From: Ignavibacteriota bacterium
GTDB lineage: Bacteria; Bacteroidota; Ignavibacteria; UBA10030; UBA6906
DNA: 64,000 nucleotides
Assembly (NCBI GenBank): GCA_016707525.1
Contig: JADJHP010000021.1
Span: 111,661-175,660 of the forward strand
Direction: 5' to 3'
Shown: piece by piece, positions 27,010-36,164 of the stretch
How positions within the stretch are numbered: position 1 is the stretch's first letter
Layout: each line of letters starts with the position of its first letter
Translations under genes and position numbers: made by a program
Notes under the pieces: model-generated
Told to the model about the DNA's origin: nothing
Databases searched by the model: none
The model's input: only the letters and a program-made list of their open reading frames with translations

Positions 27010-28299
27010 ATGCGCCACCTTCCCATAGCAGTCTTCCTCGCTTGTGTCCTGACCGTGACCGCGTCCGCGGGGGAGATCCATGTCATCCAGCTCGATGCCA
27101 CGATCAACCCTGCCACCGCCGAGTACATCCGCACGAGTATGGCGAACGCAACAGACGAGGGGGCGGTCTGCCTCATCATCGAACTCAACACCCCGGGCGG
27201 ACTCCTCAAATCGACGCGGGAGATCGTGAGCGAGCTTCTCACGGCACGGATCCCCGTCGTGGTGTACGTCGCTCCCGCCGGCGCCCAGGCCGCATCCGCG
27301 GGAGCATTCATCGTCCTTGCCTCATCGTGCGCGGCCATGGCCCCGGGCACCAACATCGGCGCAGCGCACCCGGTGAACATGCAGGGCGGCGAACAGGATT
27401 CCATCATGAGTGCCAAGGCGACCAACGATGCCGCGGCGTTCATCCGTTCCATCAGCGAGAAGCGGCATCGGAACGTCCGCTGGGCAGAAGAAGCCGTTCG
27501 CCAGAGCACCGCACTCTCGGAGACCGAAGCGCTCCGCGATACCGTCATCGAGATCATCGCACCCACGCTGGATGATCTCCTCCGGCAGCTCGACGGCCGC
27601 ACGGTGAGCGTGGACAGCGGCGCCGTCATCCTCCACACCACCGGGGCCGCCGTGGTGCGCCGGGATATGGGGTGGAAGTTCTCACTGCTCAACATGCTGA
27701 GCGATCCGAACTTCGGGTACATCTTCTTCATGCTCGGACTGTACGGTCTCATCTTCGAGCTGTATAATCCGGGATCGGTCCTCCCGGGCGTGGTCGGGGC
27801 GATCTCGATCATCCTGGCCTTCTATTCCATGCATACGCTTCCCGTGAACTATGCCGGGCTCGGGCTGATCCTCGTCGGGATCATCCTCTTCATCCTCGAA
27901 CTGAAGATCACCAGCTACGGGATGCTGACCATTGCGGGGGCGGTATCACTCTTCCTGGGATCCGTCATGCTCATCGATACACCATCGGGATTCGAGATCA
28001 TCCACATTTCGTGGTTCGTCATCATTCCGTTCGTCCTCTTTTCCGTCCTGTTCTTCGCCTTCGCGTTGGGCAAAGGCGTGGCTGCCCAGCTCCGCCCGCC
28101 CACCACCGGCATCGAAGGCCTTGTCGGCGAGACCGGCATCGCATTGCAGGACCTCGCACCCGATGGGCAGGTGCGGGTCCACGGCGAGATCTGGTCGGCC
28201 ACGGCATCCGATCCGCCCATACGGACCGGCGCCGGGCTCATCGTCGAAAGCGTCAACGGGCTGCACCTTACTGTGCGTTCGCACAGTGCACACGTCTAA
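27010..28299 (+). CDS. Long-form NfeD: membrane serine protease (ClpP class)
   Basis: 429 residues. Signal peptide (about 1-22), then a 1510-N/ClpP-class protease domain: ELNTPGGLLKSTREIV, the catalytic Ser in AQAASAGAFIVLASS and the Lys of the Ser-Lys dyad in SAKATNDAAAFI. Four to five membrane helices follow (from about FGYIFFMLGLYGLIFELYNPG), then a C-terminal OB-fold NfeD domain (GLVGETGIALQDLAPDGQVRVHGEIW). Family members cleave stomatin-like proteins, and the slipin gene follows after 14 nt, the classic pair. A start at GTG 26983 is possible, but ATG 27010 gives the better signal peptide. Confidence 0.9.
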   Translation: MRHLPIAVFLACVLTVTASAGEIHVIQLDATINPATAEYIRTSMANATDEGAVCLIIELNTPGGLLKSTREIVSELLTARIPVVVYVAPAGAQAASAGAFIVLASSCAAMAPGTNIGAAHPVNMQGGEQDSIMSAKATNDAAAFIRSISEKRHRNVRWAEEAVRQSTALSETEALRDTVIEIIAPTLDDLLRQLDGRTVSVDSGAVILHTTGAAVVRRDMGWKFSLLNMLSDPNFGYIFFMLGLYGLIFELYNPGSVLPGVVGAISIILAFYSMHTLPVNYAGLGLILVGIILFILELKITSYGMLTIAGAVSLFLGSVMLIDTPSGFEIIHISWFVIIPFVLFSVLFFAFALGKGVAAQLRPPTTGIEGLVGETGIALQDLAPDGQVRVHGEIWSATASDPPIRTGAGLIVESVNGLHLTVRSHSAHV

Positions 28300-28313
28300 T
28301 CCAGGAGCCGCAC

Positions 28314-29090
28314 ATGCAAGAATTTGGCGTCATGGTCATCGTCCTCGTCTTCTTCCTCGCGATCATCATCGGGAACTCCATACGCATCCTCCGTGAATAC
28401 GAGCGGGGCGTGATCTTCCGCCTCGGCCGCCTGATCGCGATGAAAGGCCCGGGGCTCATTTTCCTCATACCGATCGTCGACAAGATCGTGAAGGTCAGCT
28501 TGCGCACCGTGGTGCTAGATGTCCCCCCGCAGGACGTCATCACCAAGGACAACGTGTCCATCAAGGTCAACGCCGTCGTGTATTTCCGCGTGGTCCAGCC
28601 GGACAAGGCCATCGTCGAGGTGGAGAACTTCCTCTTTGCCACGTCGCAGCTCTCGCAGACAACCCTCCGGAGCATCCTGGGGCAGTCGGAACTCGACGAG
28701 CTCCTCTCCGAGCGTGACAAGATCAACGCCGAGCTCCAGAAGATGATCGACCATCAGACCGAGCCGTGGGGCATCAAGGTCTCCAACGTCGAGGTCAAGC
28801 ATATCGACCTGCCCGTGGAGATGCAGCGTGCGATGGCCCGCCAGGCCGAAGCCGAGCGCGAACGCCGCGCAAAGGTCATCCATGCGGAAGGGGAATTCCA
28901 GGCCGCGCAGCGACTGTCGGATGCCGCGGTGGTCATCGAGGACCACCCGATGGCCCTTCAGCTCCGCTATCTGCAGACGTTGACAGAAGTGGCATCCGAA
29001 AAGAACTCCACCACGATCTTCCCGATCCCGATCGATCTGATCGCGCCGTTCATGAAGGCGTTCACCGATAAGACCACAAAGAAGAAATGA
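28314..29090 (+). CDS. Slipin (stomatin-like SPFH membrane protein)
   Basis: 258 residues. One N-terminal helix (VMVIVLVFFLAIIIGNSI), then the SPFH/Band 7 domain: REYERGVIFRLGRL, GPGLIFLIPIVDK, VVLDVPPQDVITKDNVSI and LSQTTLRSILGQSELDELLSE. A coiled coil rich in Ala/Glu/Arg (QAEAERERRAKVIHAEGE) and a short oligomerisation tail complete it. It assembles rings or microdomains in the membrane and is the substrate of the upstream NfeD protease. Ribosome site AGGAG at 28303-28307. Confidence 0.93.
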   Translation: MQEFGVMVIVLVFFLAIIIGNSIRILREYERGVIFRLGRLIAMKGPGLIFLIPIVDKIVKVSLRTVVLDVPPQDVITKDNVSIKVNAVVYFRVVQPDKAIVEVENFLFATSQLSQTTLRSILGQSELDELLSERDKINAELQKMIDHQTEPWGIKVSNVEVKHIDLPVEMQRAMARQAEAERERRAKVIHAEGEFQAAQRLSDAAVVIEDHPMALQLRYLQTLTEVASEKNSTTIFPIPIDLIAPFMKAFTDKTTKKK

Positions 29091-29109
29091 TGGCACAAGG
29101 CATTCCGCC

Positions 29110-29139
29110 TGTAGGGGCGGTGCATGCACCGCCCCTACA
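29110..29139. repeat. Perfect 30-nt palindrome
   Basis: TGTAGGGGCGGTGCA joined directly to its reverse complement, 20 nt after the slipin stop. Elements of this GTAGGGGCG type are often dispersed between genes in environmental genomes. With no T tract it is not a classic terminator, though it could stop or protect the slipin transcript. Confidence 0.75.
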
Positions 29140-29145
29140 CAAGAT

Positions 29146-29197
29146 GCGCCGTAGATGATCGCCGTGTATGACCATCGCATATGATCGCCGTAGATGA
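29146..29197. repeat. Four copies of a 13-nt tandem repeat
   Basis: Units GCGCCGTAGATGA, TCGCCGTGTATGA, CCATCGCATATGA and TCGCCGTAGATGA lie head to tail and run straight into the G tract. The array may be longer in the real chromosome than assembled here. Confidence 0.65.
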
Positions 29198-29204
29198 GCG
29201 CGGC

Positions 29205-29562
29205 GGAGGGGGGGGGGGTGGGCCCCGCCCCCGAGGGGGGGCCGCGTGGGGGGGGGGCCGGGGGGGGGGCGGGGCGGGGGGGGGGGGGGGGGGGGGGGCG
29301 GCCCCCGGCCCGGGGGGGGGGGGGGGGGGGGGCGGGGCGGGGGCGCGGGGGGGGGGGGGGGGGGGGGGGGGCGGGGGGTTTGCCGGGCGGGGGGGGGGGG
29401 CGGGGGACCGGGCGGGGGGGCGGGGGGCGGGGGGGGGGGGGCGGGGGCGGGGGCGGGGGGGGGGGGGGGGGGGGGCCCGGGGCGGGGGGGCGGGGGGGTG
29501 CCGCGGAGGGGCGGGGGGCGGGGGGGGTGCGGGGGGGGGGGTGGTGGGGGGGGGGGGGCGGG
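29205..29562. repeat. Near-pure G tract of about 360 bp, probable assembly artefact
   Basis: Almost uninterrupted runs of G broken by single C and a few A/T. It contains no stop codons, so it makes fake Gly-rich and Pro-rich reading frames on both strands. Such tracts arise when dark two-colour Illumina cycles are called G. No biological G tract of this length and purity is expected. The true sequence between slipin and the DNA polymerase is probably unknown here. Confidence 0.75.
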
Positions 29563-29604
29563 CATGCCCCTCCACCACGTTCTCCCCACCCGCTTCCCTG
29601 CTTC

Positions 29605-31962
29605 ATGCTCCTGTCAGGCCATAACCCCGAACCCCGCATCATCGCGGTGGACCACACCGAGGACGGGGCCATGCGTCTCACGTTCCGCACCGGAACACGC
29701 CTGGCCACCCGGGACGAGGCATTCTACCCCTTCTTTCATCTGGCGGATGCCACGCTCATCGAAGGGTTCCCCCAGAAGCACTGGGTGCGGCGCATGGCGG
29801 GTGACCACCGCTTCGCCTATCTCTGCGTGTTCGAGGGATGGTCCGTGATGTGGGACGCGATACGCTATCTCGTCGACCGTTTCAACCGGCGCGTCCCAAC
29901 GGGTATCGAGGGGTTCACCGAACTTGACGGACTGCACGTGACCACCGACCCGGTGACACAATTCCTCCTCCAATCCGGCCGGACGCTGTTCAAGGAGATG
30001 GCGTTCGAAGACCTGCATCGCCTGCAGTTGGACATCGAGACGTATACCGTCCCCGGCGGGACTTTCAGCCGTGCGACGCGCCCCGGGGACCGCATCATTC
30101 TTATCGCCCTGATGGATAACCGCGGGTGGGAGCATGTCATCGATGGCAGGCGCGCGGACGAGCCGGCGATGCTGAAGGAGCTGATCAAGATCATTCGCCA
30201 GCGCGACCCCGATGTCCTGGAAGGCCACAACATCCTCGGCTTCGACCTTCCGTACATCCTGAGGCGTTGCGCGTTGCACACCATCGCCCCGGCCTTCGGC
30301 AGGGACGGGCGCGCGGTCCGCATGCCCGAAGGGCGCGGCGGCAATGCCGACGCCACGCTGGAGTTCGCCGCCGCCGATATCGCCGGACGGCATGTGATCG
30401 ATACGCTCGACCTCGTGCGGGCATACGACTCCACCAAGCGCACCATGGAAAGCCATGGATTGAAGTATGCCGCACGGTACTTCGGGGTGTCCTCGCCGGA
30501 CCGGGTGATGGTGGACGGCGACCGCATCGCACAGACGTGGGATGAGGACCCCGACACGCTCGTGCGGTACGCGCTGGATGATGTACACGAGACAGCACGC
30601 CTCAGCGCACTGCTCTCGCCGCCGTCATTCCACCTCACGAAGATGGTCCCGTGTTCCTACGGGACCGTCACGCGGTTAGGCTCCGCGTTGCGCATCGAGC
30701 ACATGCTGGTACGCGAGTATCTGCGGCAGAAGCACTCGCTCCCGCAACCCGTGCCGGGGACGCAGACGGGAGGCGGATACACGGACATCTTCTACAGCGG
30801 TGTGCTCGGGCCGATCGTTCACGCGGATGTGGAATCCCTGTACCCATCCCTCATGATCGCCCGCGGGATCGCACCGGCAAGCGACACGCTCGGGATATTC
30901 ACGACGATGCTGCGGGGACTGACGACGGAGCGGCTGGAGCTCAAGCAACAGATGCGTGACGCCGGAGATGACGGGGAACGGGCACGCCTCGACGCGCGTC
31001 AGTCCTCGATGAAGATCCTGATCAATTCGTTCTATGGCTATCTCGCCTACAACCGTGCGCTGTTCAACGACTACCGCGCGGCGGATGCCGTGACCGGAGG
31101 CGGCCAGGAGATCCTCCGGCAGATCATGCAAACGCTGCGCGACCGCTCCTGCAAGGTCATCGAGGTCGACACCGATGGCGTCTTCTTCGTCCCGCCTCCT
31201 GATGTGAACGATGAAGGTTCCGAGCGGACACTCGTCGGAGTACTCGCGGGCACACTCCCGCAGGGGATCTCCCTCGTGATGGACGGGAGATACCGCCGGA
31301 TGTTGAGCTACCGGAAGAAGAACTACGCACTTCTCGGCTATGACCACAGGCTTCTGGTGCGGGGGTCGTCGCTGATCTCGCGCAGCATGGAGCGGTTTGC
31401 ACGGAGTTACATCCGTCAGTGCATCGAGCATATTCTGGACAACGACATCGATGGGCTCCATCGGCTGTACGTCGGCGTCGCGGCCGCCATCGCCTCACGC
31501 GCCCTGGATATCGCCGACTTCGCGCGCTCGGAGGTCCTGCATGATCCGGTGGAGCAGTACGCACAGGAGGTGGAACGCGGTGACCGGAACAAAAGCGCGG
31601 TGTATGAGGTGGCGCTGGCAACGGGACGCAGGTACCGGGTGGGCGACCGGGTGGCGTACTATATCGCTGGTTCGGATCCCGGGGTGCGGATCGCGGATGC
31701 GTGCAAGGCGGCGGAAGAATGGGACCCTCATTTCCCTGACGAAAACACCGGTTTTTATCTCCGCCGGCTCGGTGAGCTCTCCACCCGCTTCGAGGACTTT
31801 TTCCGGCCCGCCGATTTCCAGAGGATCTTCAGCAATGATGACCTCTTCCCCTTCTCCGCGGACGGTATCATCATTCAGACCCGGTCGACCGGGGAGGAGG
31901 CGCAGGCGCCGGACGATCCGTCCCCTTCACCGGGGATCTGGTTGGACGACGACGCCATTTGA
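29605..31962 (+). CDS. Family B DNA polymerase with 3'-5' exonuclease
   Basis: 785 residues, archaeal/Pol II-like. Exonuclease motifs: LDIETY (Exo I), EGHNILGFDLPYI (Exo II) and YALDDVHET (Exo III). Polymerase motifs: DVESLYPSLMIARGI (A), KILINSFYGYL (B) and VIEVDTDGVFF (C; DTDG rather than the common DTDS, both metal Asp kept). The N-terminal domain (about 1-130) is intact from ATG 29605, although the frame stays open upstream through the G tract. In bacteria Pol II-type enzymes act in repair and translesion synthesis. No repair partners are adjacent. Confidence 0.9.
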   Translation: MLLSGHNPEPRIIAVDHTEDGAMRLTFRTGTRLATRDEAFYPFFHLADATLIEGFPQKHWVRRMAGDHRFAYLCVFEGWSVMWDAIRYLVDRFNRRVPTGIEGFTELDGLHVTTDPVTQFLLQSGRTLFKEMAFEDLHRLQLDIETYTVPGGTFSRATRPGDRIILIALMDNRGWEHVIDGRRADEPAMLKELIKIIRQRDPDVLEGHNILGFDLPYILRRCALHTIAPAFGRDGRAVRMPEGRGGNADATLEFAAADIAGRHVIDTLDLVRAYDSTKRTMESHGLKYAARYFGVSSPDRVMVDGDRIAQTWDEDPDTLVRYALDDVHETARLSALLSPPSFHLTKMVPCSYGTVTRLGSALRIEHMLVREYLRQKHSLPQPVPGTQTGGGYTDIFYSGVLGPIVHADVESLYPSLMIARGIAPASDTLGIFTTMLRGLTTERLELKQQMRDAGDDGERARLDARQSSMKILINSFYGYLAYNRALFNDYRAADAVTGGGQEILRQIMQTLRDRSCKVIEVDTDGVFFVPPPDVNDEGSERTLVGVLAGTLPQGISLVMDGRYRRMLSYRKKNYALLGYDHRLLVRGSSLISRSMERFARSYIRQCIEHILDNDIDGLHRLYVGVAAAIASRALDIADFARSEVLHDPVEQYAQEVERGDRNKSAVYEVALATGRRYRVGDRVAYYIAGSDPGVRIADACKAAEEWDPHFPDENTGFYLRRLGELSTRFEDFFRPADFQRIFSNDDLFPFSADGIIIQTRSTGEEAQAPDDPSPSPGIWLDDDAI

Positions 31963-32029
31963 CTTGCGTTTCAACGTGCGGTTTGTTACGTTCACAGGTC
32001 GGACACACTATCGGGAAGGTTTCTGAGTC

Positions 32030-32236
32030 ATGGAAAAGGGTACCGTGAAGTGGTTCAACAACGCCAAGGGGTATGGCTTCATCACGCGTGAGAACGGCGA
32101 GGATCTTTTCGTCCATTTCAAATCCATCATCGGGGATGGGTACAAGACCCTGAAGCAGGGAGAGGGCGTGCAGTTCGAGGTGGAGCAGGGACAAAAAGGT
32201 CTGCAGGCTGTGAACGTGACCAAGACTTCAGCCTGA
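32030..32236 (+). CDS. Cold-shock domain protein (CspA family)
   Basis: 68 residues, a single OB fold that binds single-stranded RNA/DNA. RNP1 is KGYGFI and RNP2 is DLFVHF; the N-terminus EKGTVKWFNNAKGYGFI is canonical. A GGAAGG site lies about 13 nt upstream. A possible promoter with TTGACT at 31961 overlaps the end of the polymerase gene, with TTGTTA 17-18 nt on, giving a short leader typical of csp genes. Confidence 0.95.
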   Translation: MEKGTVKWFNNAKGYGFITRENGEDLFVHFKSIIGDGYKTLKQGEGVQFEVEQGQKGLQAVNVTKTSA

Positions 32237-32372
32237 GAACCACGGTGTACCGTGCGGGAGATCGAGGAGGAGGAAGGAAAGGTACTGGCTCTATCGGCGC
32301 GCAGTGGTAGGCGCGCCACGGCTGATCACAGTGCACCGGATGTATGCAGCAGAGCACCTCTGCATCCATCTG

Positions 32373-32768
32373 TCATACCGGCACGCGTTCGCGGATGTAC
32401 GCGATGATCGAGTGCATGGGCGCGCCCGGCGTGAAGAGTTCCCCCACACCCATCTGCTTCAGCGCCGTGCTGTCCCCTTCAGGAATGATCCCCCCGCCGA
32501 ACAGCAGCACATCACCCATCCCGCGATCGCGCATCAAGGCCAGGACACGGGGAAAGACCGTCATGTGGGCGCCGCTGAGGATACTGATGCCGATGGCGTC
32601 GACATCCTCCTGGAGCGCGGCCTCAACGATGGCTTCGGGAGATCTCCGGAGCCCGGTGTAGATCACTTCCATCCCTGCGTCACGCAATGCCGCTGCAACC
32701 ACCCGCGCACCACGGTCGTGACCATCCAGTCCCGCCTTCGCGATCAGCACACGTATCGGACGTGACAT
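32373..32768 (-). CDS. Stand-alone cobalamin (B12)-binding domain protein
   Basis: 131 residues, the length of the small/C-terminal B12 domain of methylmalonyl-CoA mutase. It has the DGHDRG form of the DxHxxG base-off motif (lower axial His), VIYTGLRRSPEAIVEAA, AIGISILSGAHM and LFGGGIIPEGD. No catalytic mutase subunit is adjacent. It may partner with a distant mutase large subunit or serve as a B12-dependent sensor. ATG 32768 is preferred, with a strong AGGAGGGAG site. Confidence 0.88.
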   Translation of the reverse strand: MSRPIRVLIAKAGLDGHDRGARVVAAALRDAGMEVIYTGLRRSPEAIVEAALQEDVDAIGISILSGAHMTVFPRVLALMRDRGMGDVLLFGGGIIPEGDSTALKQMGVGELFTPGAPMHSIIAYIRERVPV

Positions 32769-32817
32769 CGTCTCCCTCCTGCACATGTTCCACCGAATTG
32801 CGAACGAAGCGTTCCCG

Positions 32818-33396
32818 CTACTCCCGCAGTTGCTTCATCGCCTCATGCACCCGTGCCAGCGGTAACCCGACCACATTGTAATAGCACCCTTCGATCCGCG
32901 TCACGAACACCGCACCGTAGTCATCCTGAATGCCATAGGATCCCGCCTTGTCCATGGGCGAGCCGCCCCGGATGTAGGAGCGCACTTCCTCCAGGGGGAG
33001 TGTGCGGAACGTGACCTGCGTCGATTCAACGCCGCTGATCGTCCGTCCGGAAGGGCGATGCACGAGTGCGAACCCGGTGTACACCGTGTGGGTGCGCCCG
33101 CTGAGCAGCATCAACATGCGTTCGGCATCCGCTTCATCGACTGGCTTGCCGAGGACGTGATGATCGAGCACCACGATGGTGTCCGCACCGAGCACGATCC
33201 CCTCGGCAATGTCACGTGCGACGTGCTGCGCCTTCAGGCATGCGAGTGCCTCGGCATTGGCTTCGGGCGTGAGTGCAGGATCGAGTTCTTCGGGAACATC
33301 ACTGACGATGACACGGACCGTGAGCCCGATCTGGGAGAGGAGTGCAAGGCGGCGGGGTGAACGTGACGCAAGGACAACGGGCGATGACAGGGGCAT
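32818..33396 (-). CDS. maf: Maf family nucleotide pyrophosphatase
   Basis: 192 residues. Hydrolyses non-canonical or excess nucleoside triphosphates such as dTTP/UTP. Signature LASRSPRRLALLSQIG at the N-terminus, GADTIVVLDHHVLGKP and SGRTHTVYTGFAL in the middle, GGSPMDKAGSYGIQDDYG at the active site and YNVVGLPL at the C-terminus, all as expected. It lies between the B12 protein gene (50 nt) and the FN3-like gene (4 nt). Confidence 0.94.
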   Translation of the reverse strand: MPLSSPVVLASRSPRRLALLSQIGLTVRVIVSDVPEELDPALTPEANAEALACLKAQHVARDIAEGIVLGADTIVVLDHHVLGKPVDEADAERMLMLLSGRTHTVYTGFALVHRPSGRTISGVESTQVTFRTLPLEEVRSYIRGGSPMDKAGSYGIQDDYGAVFVTRIEGCYYNVVGLPLARVHEAMKQLRE

Positions 33397-33399
33397 GCC

Positions 33400-33810
33400 T
33401 CAGCGGAACATCGCCTTGATACTGCCCCAGGTGCGCCGTACGCTGCTGACGCTGTGGTTCACCGTCACGTAGTAGTCAATGGAACGGTTCCCAGGGATGA
33501 CCGCCGTGACGCGATAGACATAGACGTTGTCGGTCGCGCGGTACGCAGCGTTATCGATGAACTCGTACTGGGAACCCGGCCCGCGCGGGGAGATATCGGA
33601 GGCGGTGAGCATGACGAAGGGGCTTCCTTCGCGGCCGGCGCGCCGTTCAACGCGGTAGCCGGAAATATCACCTTCAGATTCGCTGTTCCAGCGGACGACG
33701 ATGTTCGTGCCGTTGCTGTACGCGGTGAGGGACCCGTCCTTGATACCGCCGGCGATGGCGGCGGAGGCGATCAGGATGCATAACGCAATGCCAATTGCTT
33801 GCCGTTTCAT
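33400..33810 (-). CDS. Small secreted FN3-like domain protein
   Basis: 136 residues: signal peptide (KRQAIGIALCILIASAAIAG), then one fibronectin-type-III-like sandwich (NIVVRWNSESEGDISGYRVER, then VYVYRVTAV) and a basic tail (SSVRRTWGSIKAMFR). Function unknown. It ends 4 nt before maf starts and is presumably co-transcribed. ATG 33810 was chosen over 33828 for the better GGAG spacing. Confidence 0.7.
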   Translation of the reverse strand: MKRQAIGIALCILIASAAIAGGIKDGSLTAYSNGTNIVVRWNSESEGDISGYRVERRAGREGSPFVMLTASDISPRGPGSQYEFIDNAAYRATDNVYVYRVTAVIPGNRSIDYYVTVNHSVSSVRRTWGSIKAMFR

Positions 33811-33889
33811 GGCGTCAACTCCACTCATGCGTGATGCGGGATCCGTTCATCGGGATCCAGAAGCGGAAGTATCAGGAAAAGCATTACTG

Positions 33890-33972
33890 TGCGGAAGGCG
33901 GGACTTGAACCCGCATGCCTTGTGGGCGCCACCCCCTCAAGATGGTGCGTCTGCCAATTTCGCCACTTCCGC
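33890..33972 (-). tRNA. tRNA-Leu (anticodon GAG)
   Basis: Read on the minus strand: acceptor GCGGAAG/CTTCCGC with discriminator A, D stem GCG/CGC with AAATTGGCAGA loop, anticodon stem CCATC/GGTGG with loop TTGAGGG, a variable arm GCC-CACAA-GGC as in class II tRNAs, and T stem GCGGG/CCCGC with loop TTCAAGT. No CCA is encoded. Confidence 0.95.
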
Positions 33973-34092
33973 ATGGATACAGCGTGTACAACAGTGAGAC
34001 AAAATTACAAAACAGGTTTCAAAAAAGCAAGAACTTGGGGCAAAAAAGGCAGAAAAAGGATGAAGGTCCCATGTGGCGTGGAAGCCACGCTG

Positions 34093-36063
34093 CTACTGCG
34101 GAAAAACGACGGAAATCCTTGCCCCGGACCCTGAGGCCACGGAAAGGGTCCCTCCGATCTGCTCCACCAGAGCGCGCACGGTGCTCCATCCCATCGATGT
34201 TGAAGCATTGACATCGAACGACGGTGGCAACCCCACGCCGTTGTCGGCAACGGTCAAAACCACCATCCCATCCGGACGAGGTTCGAGTGAGGCGACCACC
34301 ATCCCCTTCCGGCCCTCAGGGAATGCATGCTTCAATGCATTCGTGATGAGTTCATTTGCTATGAGGCCACAGGGCACGGCCTGGTCGAGACTCAACATGA
34401 GCTCCTGTGCTTCAACATTCACCCCCACGCCGGGCCTGTGCAATCCATGGGCGAGGTCTAATGCCACCGCTGACAGATACTGTGCAAAATCGATCTGGGA
34501 AAGGTTGCCCGACCTGTAGAGCCGCTCGTGGATGAGCGCCATCGAGCGGACCCTGCGGATGCTGTCCGCGAACGCCTCACGGGCGGCGGGATCTTCGAGT
34601 CCACCAGCCTGGAGCGAGAGGAGACTGGAGATCACCTGTAAGTTGTTCTTCACGCGGTGGTGGATCTCCTTCAGCAGCGTCACCTTCTCCTTCAGGGAGT
34701 CGGTGACAAGACGTTCCGCCCGCCGGCGGCCGGTGATATCCATCACGAATGCGACCTCGGCTCCCCCATCCTGCAGGTCCACAGACGTCCGTGAGATCTC
34801 CAGGTACGTAACGATGCCATCGGCGCGAAGCACTTCATAGGTGCCAACGAGTCCATCCGGCGGCGTGCCCTCATCCGGAGACGTGGCATGGTCGCTGAGC
34901 CCGGCTGAGACCCGCCGCAAGTACTCATCGAATTCCCTCCCGGTCAGGTCCATGCTCTCGGGAAACCCCAGCATCCGATGGAAGATCGGGTTCGCATACA
35001 GGATACTCCCTTCACGCATCATGAGGATGCCGAGGGGCGCGCTCTCGATCAACGATGAGAATCTGGTCTCGCTCCGGACAAGGTCCGCGGCCCGGACCTC
35101 CACAAGTTCCTTCAATCGTTCGGGCTGTCGCCGCATGAACCAGACAAAGAGCCCTCCCAGCATGGCAAGCACAACACTGATCACGGCGATCGGCACGGTA
35201 CGGATGCCCGCGCGCCAGCCGCGGACCGGTGCCACAGCGATCTCCCACGCGCCATTGGGCACGGGCACATCCGTCGTCAGCGGTTTGTCCAGCACCTGAT
35301 CGACATGATAGAAACACACCATCTTCCCGCTGATGGGATCGCGGCGTGAGAGCCGGAAGCGGAATCCTTTCTCCGCGAGGTCAAGAAGGTGGGCCCTCTC
35401 GATGAGCGTCTCGATGCGGATGATGATGATGGTGAATCCCCAGAACCGTTCCTCTCCATTGCGCCGGATGAACACCGGCCCGCGCCCGACGACGGCAAGC
35501 CCCCCCTGAACGAGTTCGAGTGGCCCGGCAAAGATCAGTTGCCTCGACCGGATCGCGAGGGCTGCCTCGTCGCGCTGTATGGGATCCGCGAGGATATTGA
35601 AACCAAGTGCGCGACTGTTGGGCTCCGGCGGATAGACGAACCGGACGATGCCATCCGGTGCGAGTTCAATGGCGTCGACGGAAGGGTACGAAGAGAAGAG
35701 CCGGGGCACGATCGAATCGAACCGCGCAGGCAGCAGCCCCTCGCTCACGGCGAGTCCGACGGTCTGCGTTGCAGAAAGCCCGTGCAGCAGCGCGACCTGG
35801 ATCGCATCACGCGAATCCTTCGCCGCGTTCTTCACCTGCTGGCGTTCTTCCTGCTGGCGGACGGTATAGGAGTAGTAGGAGACGGAACCGGTCGCGAGGA
35901 GGGTGATCAGCGCGGCCAGCACTCCGGCTGGGACAGGCTTCGCGAGGAAGTGCGCGAGCGTACGAAATAGCGGTGGCGCCGTCAACTCTGGCGATCCTTG
36001 CATGATGCCATTCTGATGGTCTGCTCCCGGCCCGCCCCCCCTCTCCACATGCCGGTCACCCAT
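34093..36063 (-). CDS. Membrane sensor histidine kinase (CHASE-PAS-HisKA_2)
   Basis: 656 residues. A membrane helix (about 40-60), an extracytoplasmic CHASE-type sensor (60-300, with SVDAIELAPDGIVRFVYPP and FIRRNGEERFWGFTIIII), a second helix (VPIAVISVVLAMLGGLFVWF), a PAS domain (FSSLIESAPLGILMM ... FVMDITGRRRAERL), then HisKA_2: LLKEIHHRVKNNLQVISSLL with the phosphorylated His, and HATPase_c with NELITNALKHAFP and VADNGVGLP. The ligand is unknown; CHASE domains often bind cytokinin-like or small organic molecules. No response regulator is adjacent. ATG 36063 has AAAGG 8 nt upstream. Confidence 0.87.
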   Translation of the reverse strand: MGDRHVERGGGPGADHQNGIMQGSPELTAPPLFRTLAHFLAKPVPAGVLAALITLLATGSVSYYSYTVRQQEERQQVKNAAKDSRDAIQVALLHGLSATQTVGLAVSEGLLPARFDSIVPRLFSSYPSVDAIELAPDGIVRFVYPPEPNSRALGFNILADPIQRDEAALAIRSRQLIFAGPLELVQGGLAVVGRGPVFIRRNGEERFWGFTIIIIRIETLIERAHLLDLAEKGFRFRLSRRDPISGKMVCFYHVDQVLDKPLTTDVPVPNGAWEIAVAPVRGWRAGIRTVPIAVISVVLAMLGGLFVWFMRRQPERLKELVEVRAADLVRSETRFSSLIESAPLGILMMREGSILYANPIFHRMLGFPESMDLTGREFDEYLRRVSAGLSDHATSPDEGTPPDGLVGTYEVLRADGIVTYLEISRTSVDLQDGGAEVAFVMDITGRRRAERLVTDSLKEKVTLLKEIHHRVKNNLQVISSLLSLQAGGLEDPAAREAFADSIRRVRSMALIHERLYRSGNLSQIDFAQYLSAVALDLAHGLHRPGVGVNVEAQELMLSLDQAVPCGLIANELITNALKHAFPEGRKGMVVASLEPRPDGMVVLTVADNGVGLPPSFDVNASTSMGWSTVRALVEQIGGTLSVASGSGARISVVFPQ

Positions 36064-36164
36064 AGGATACACCTTTTTGCGAAAATCCGCAAGGGGTTGC
36101 CACGGGTGCTGGACTCACCGGACGGATCCGACCCGAGGGGGGTGGCAACGGACTGGCCAACCGC

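Noticed and set aside
28515..29604. Pro-rich and Gly-rich frames through the G tract
   Set aside because: They exist only because G/C runs lack stop codons; composition and position show them to be artefacts.
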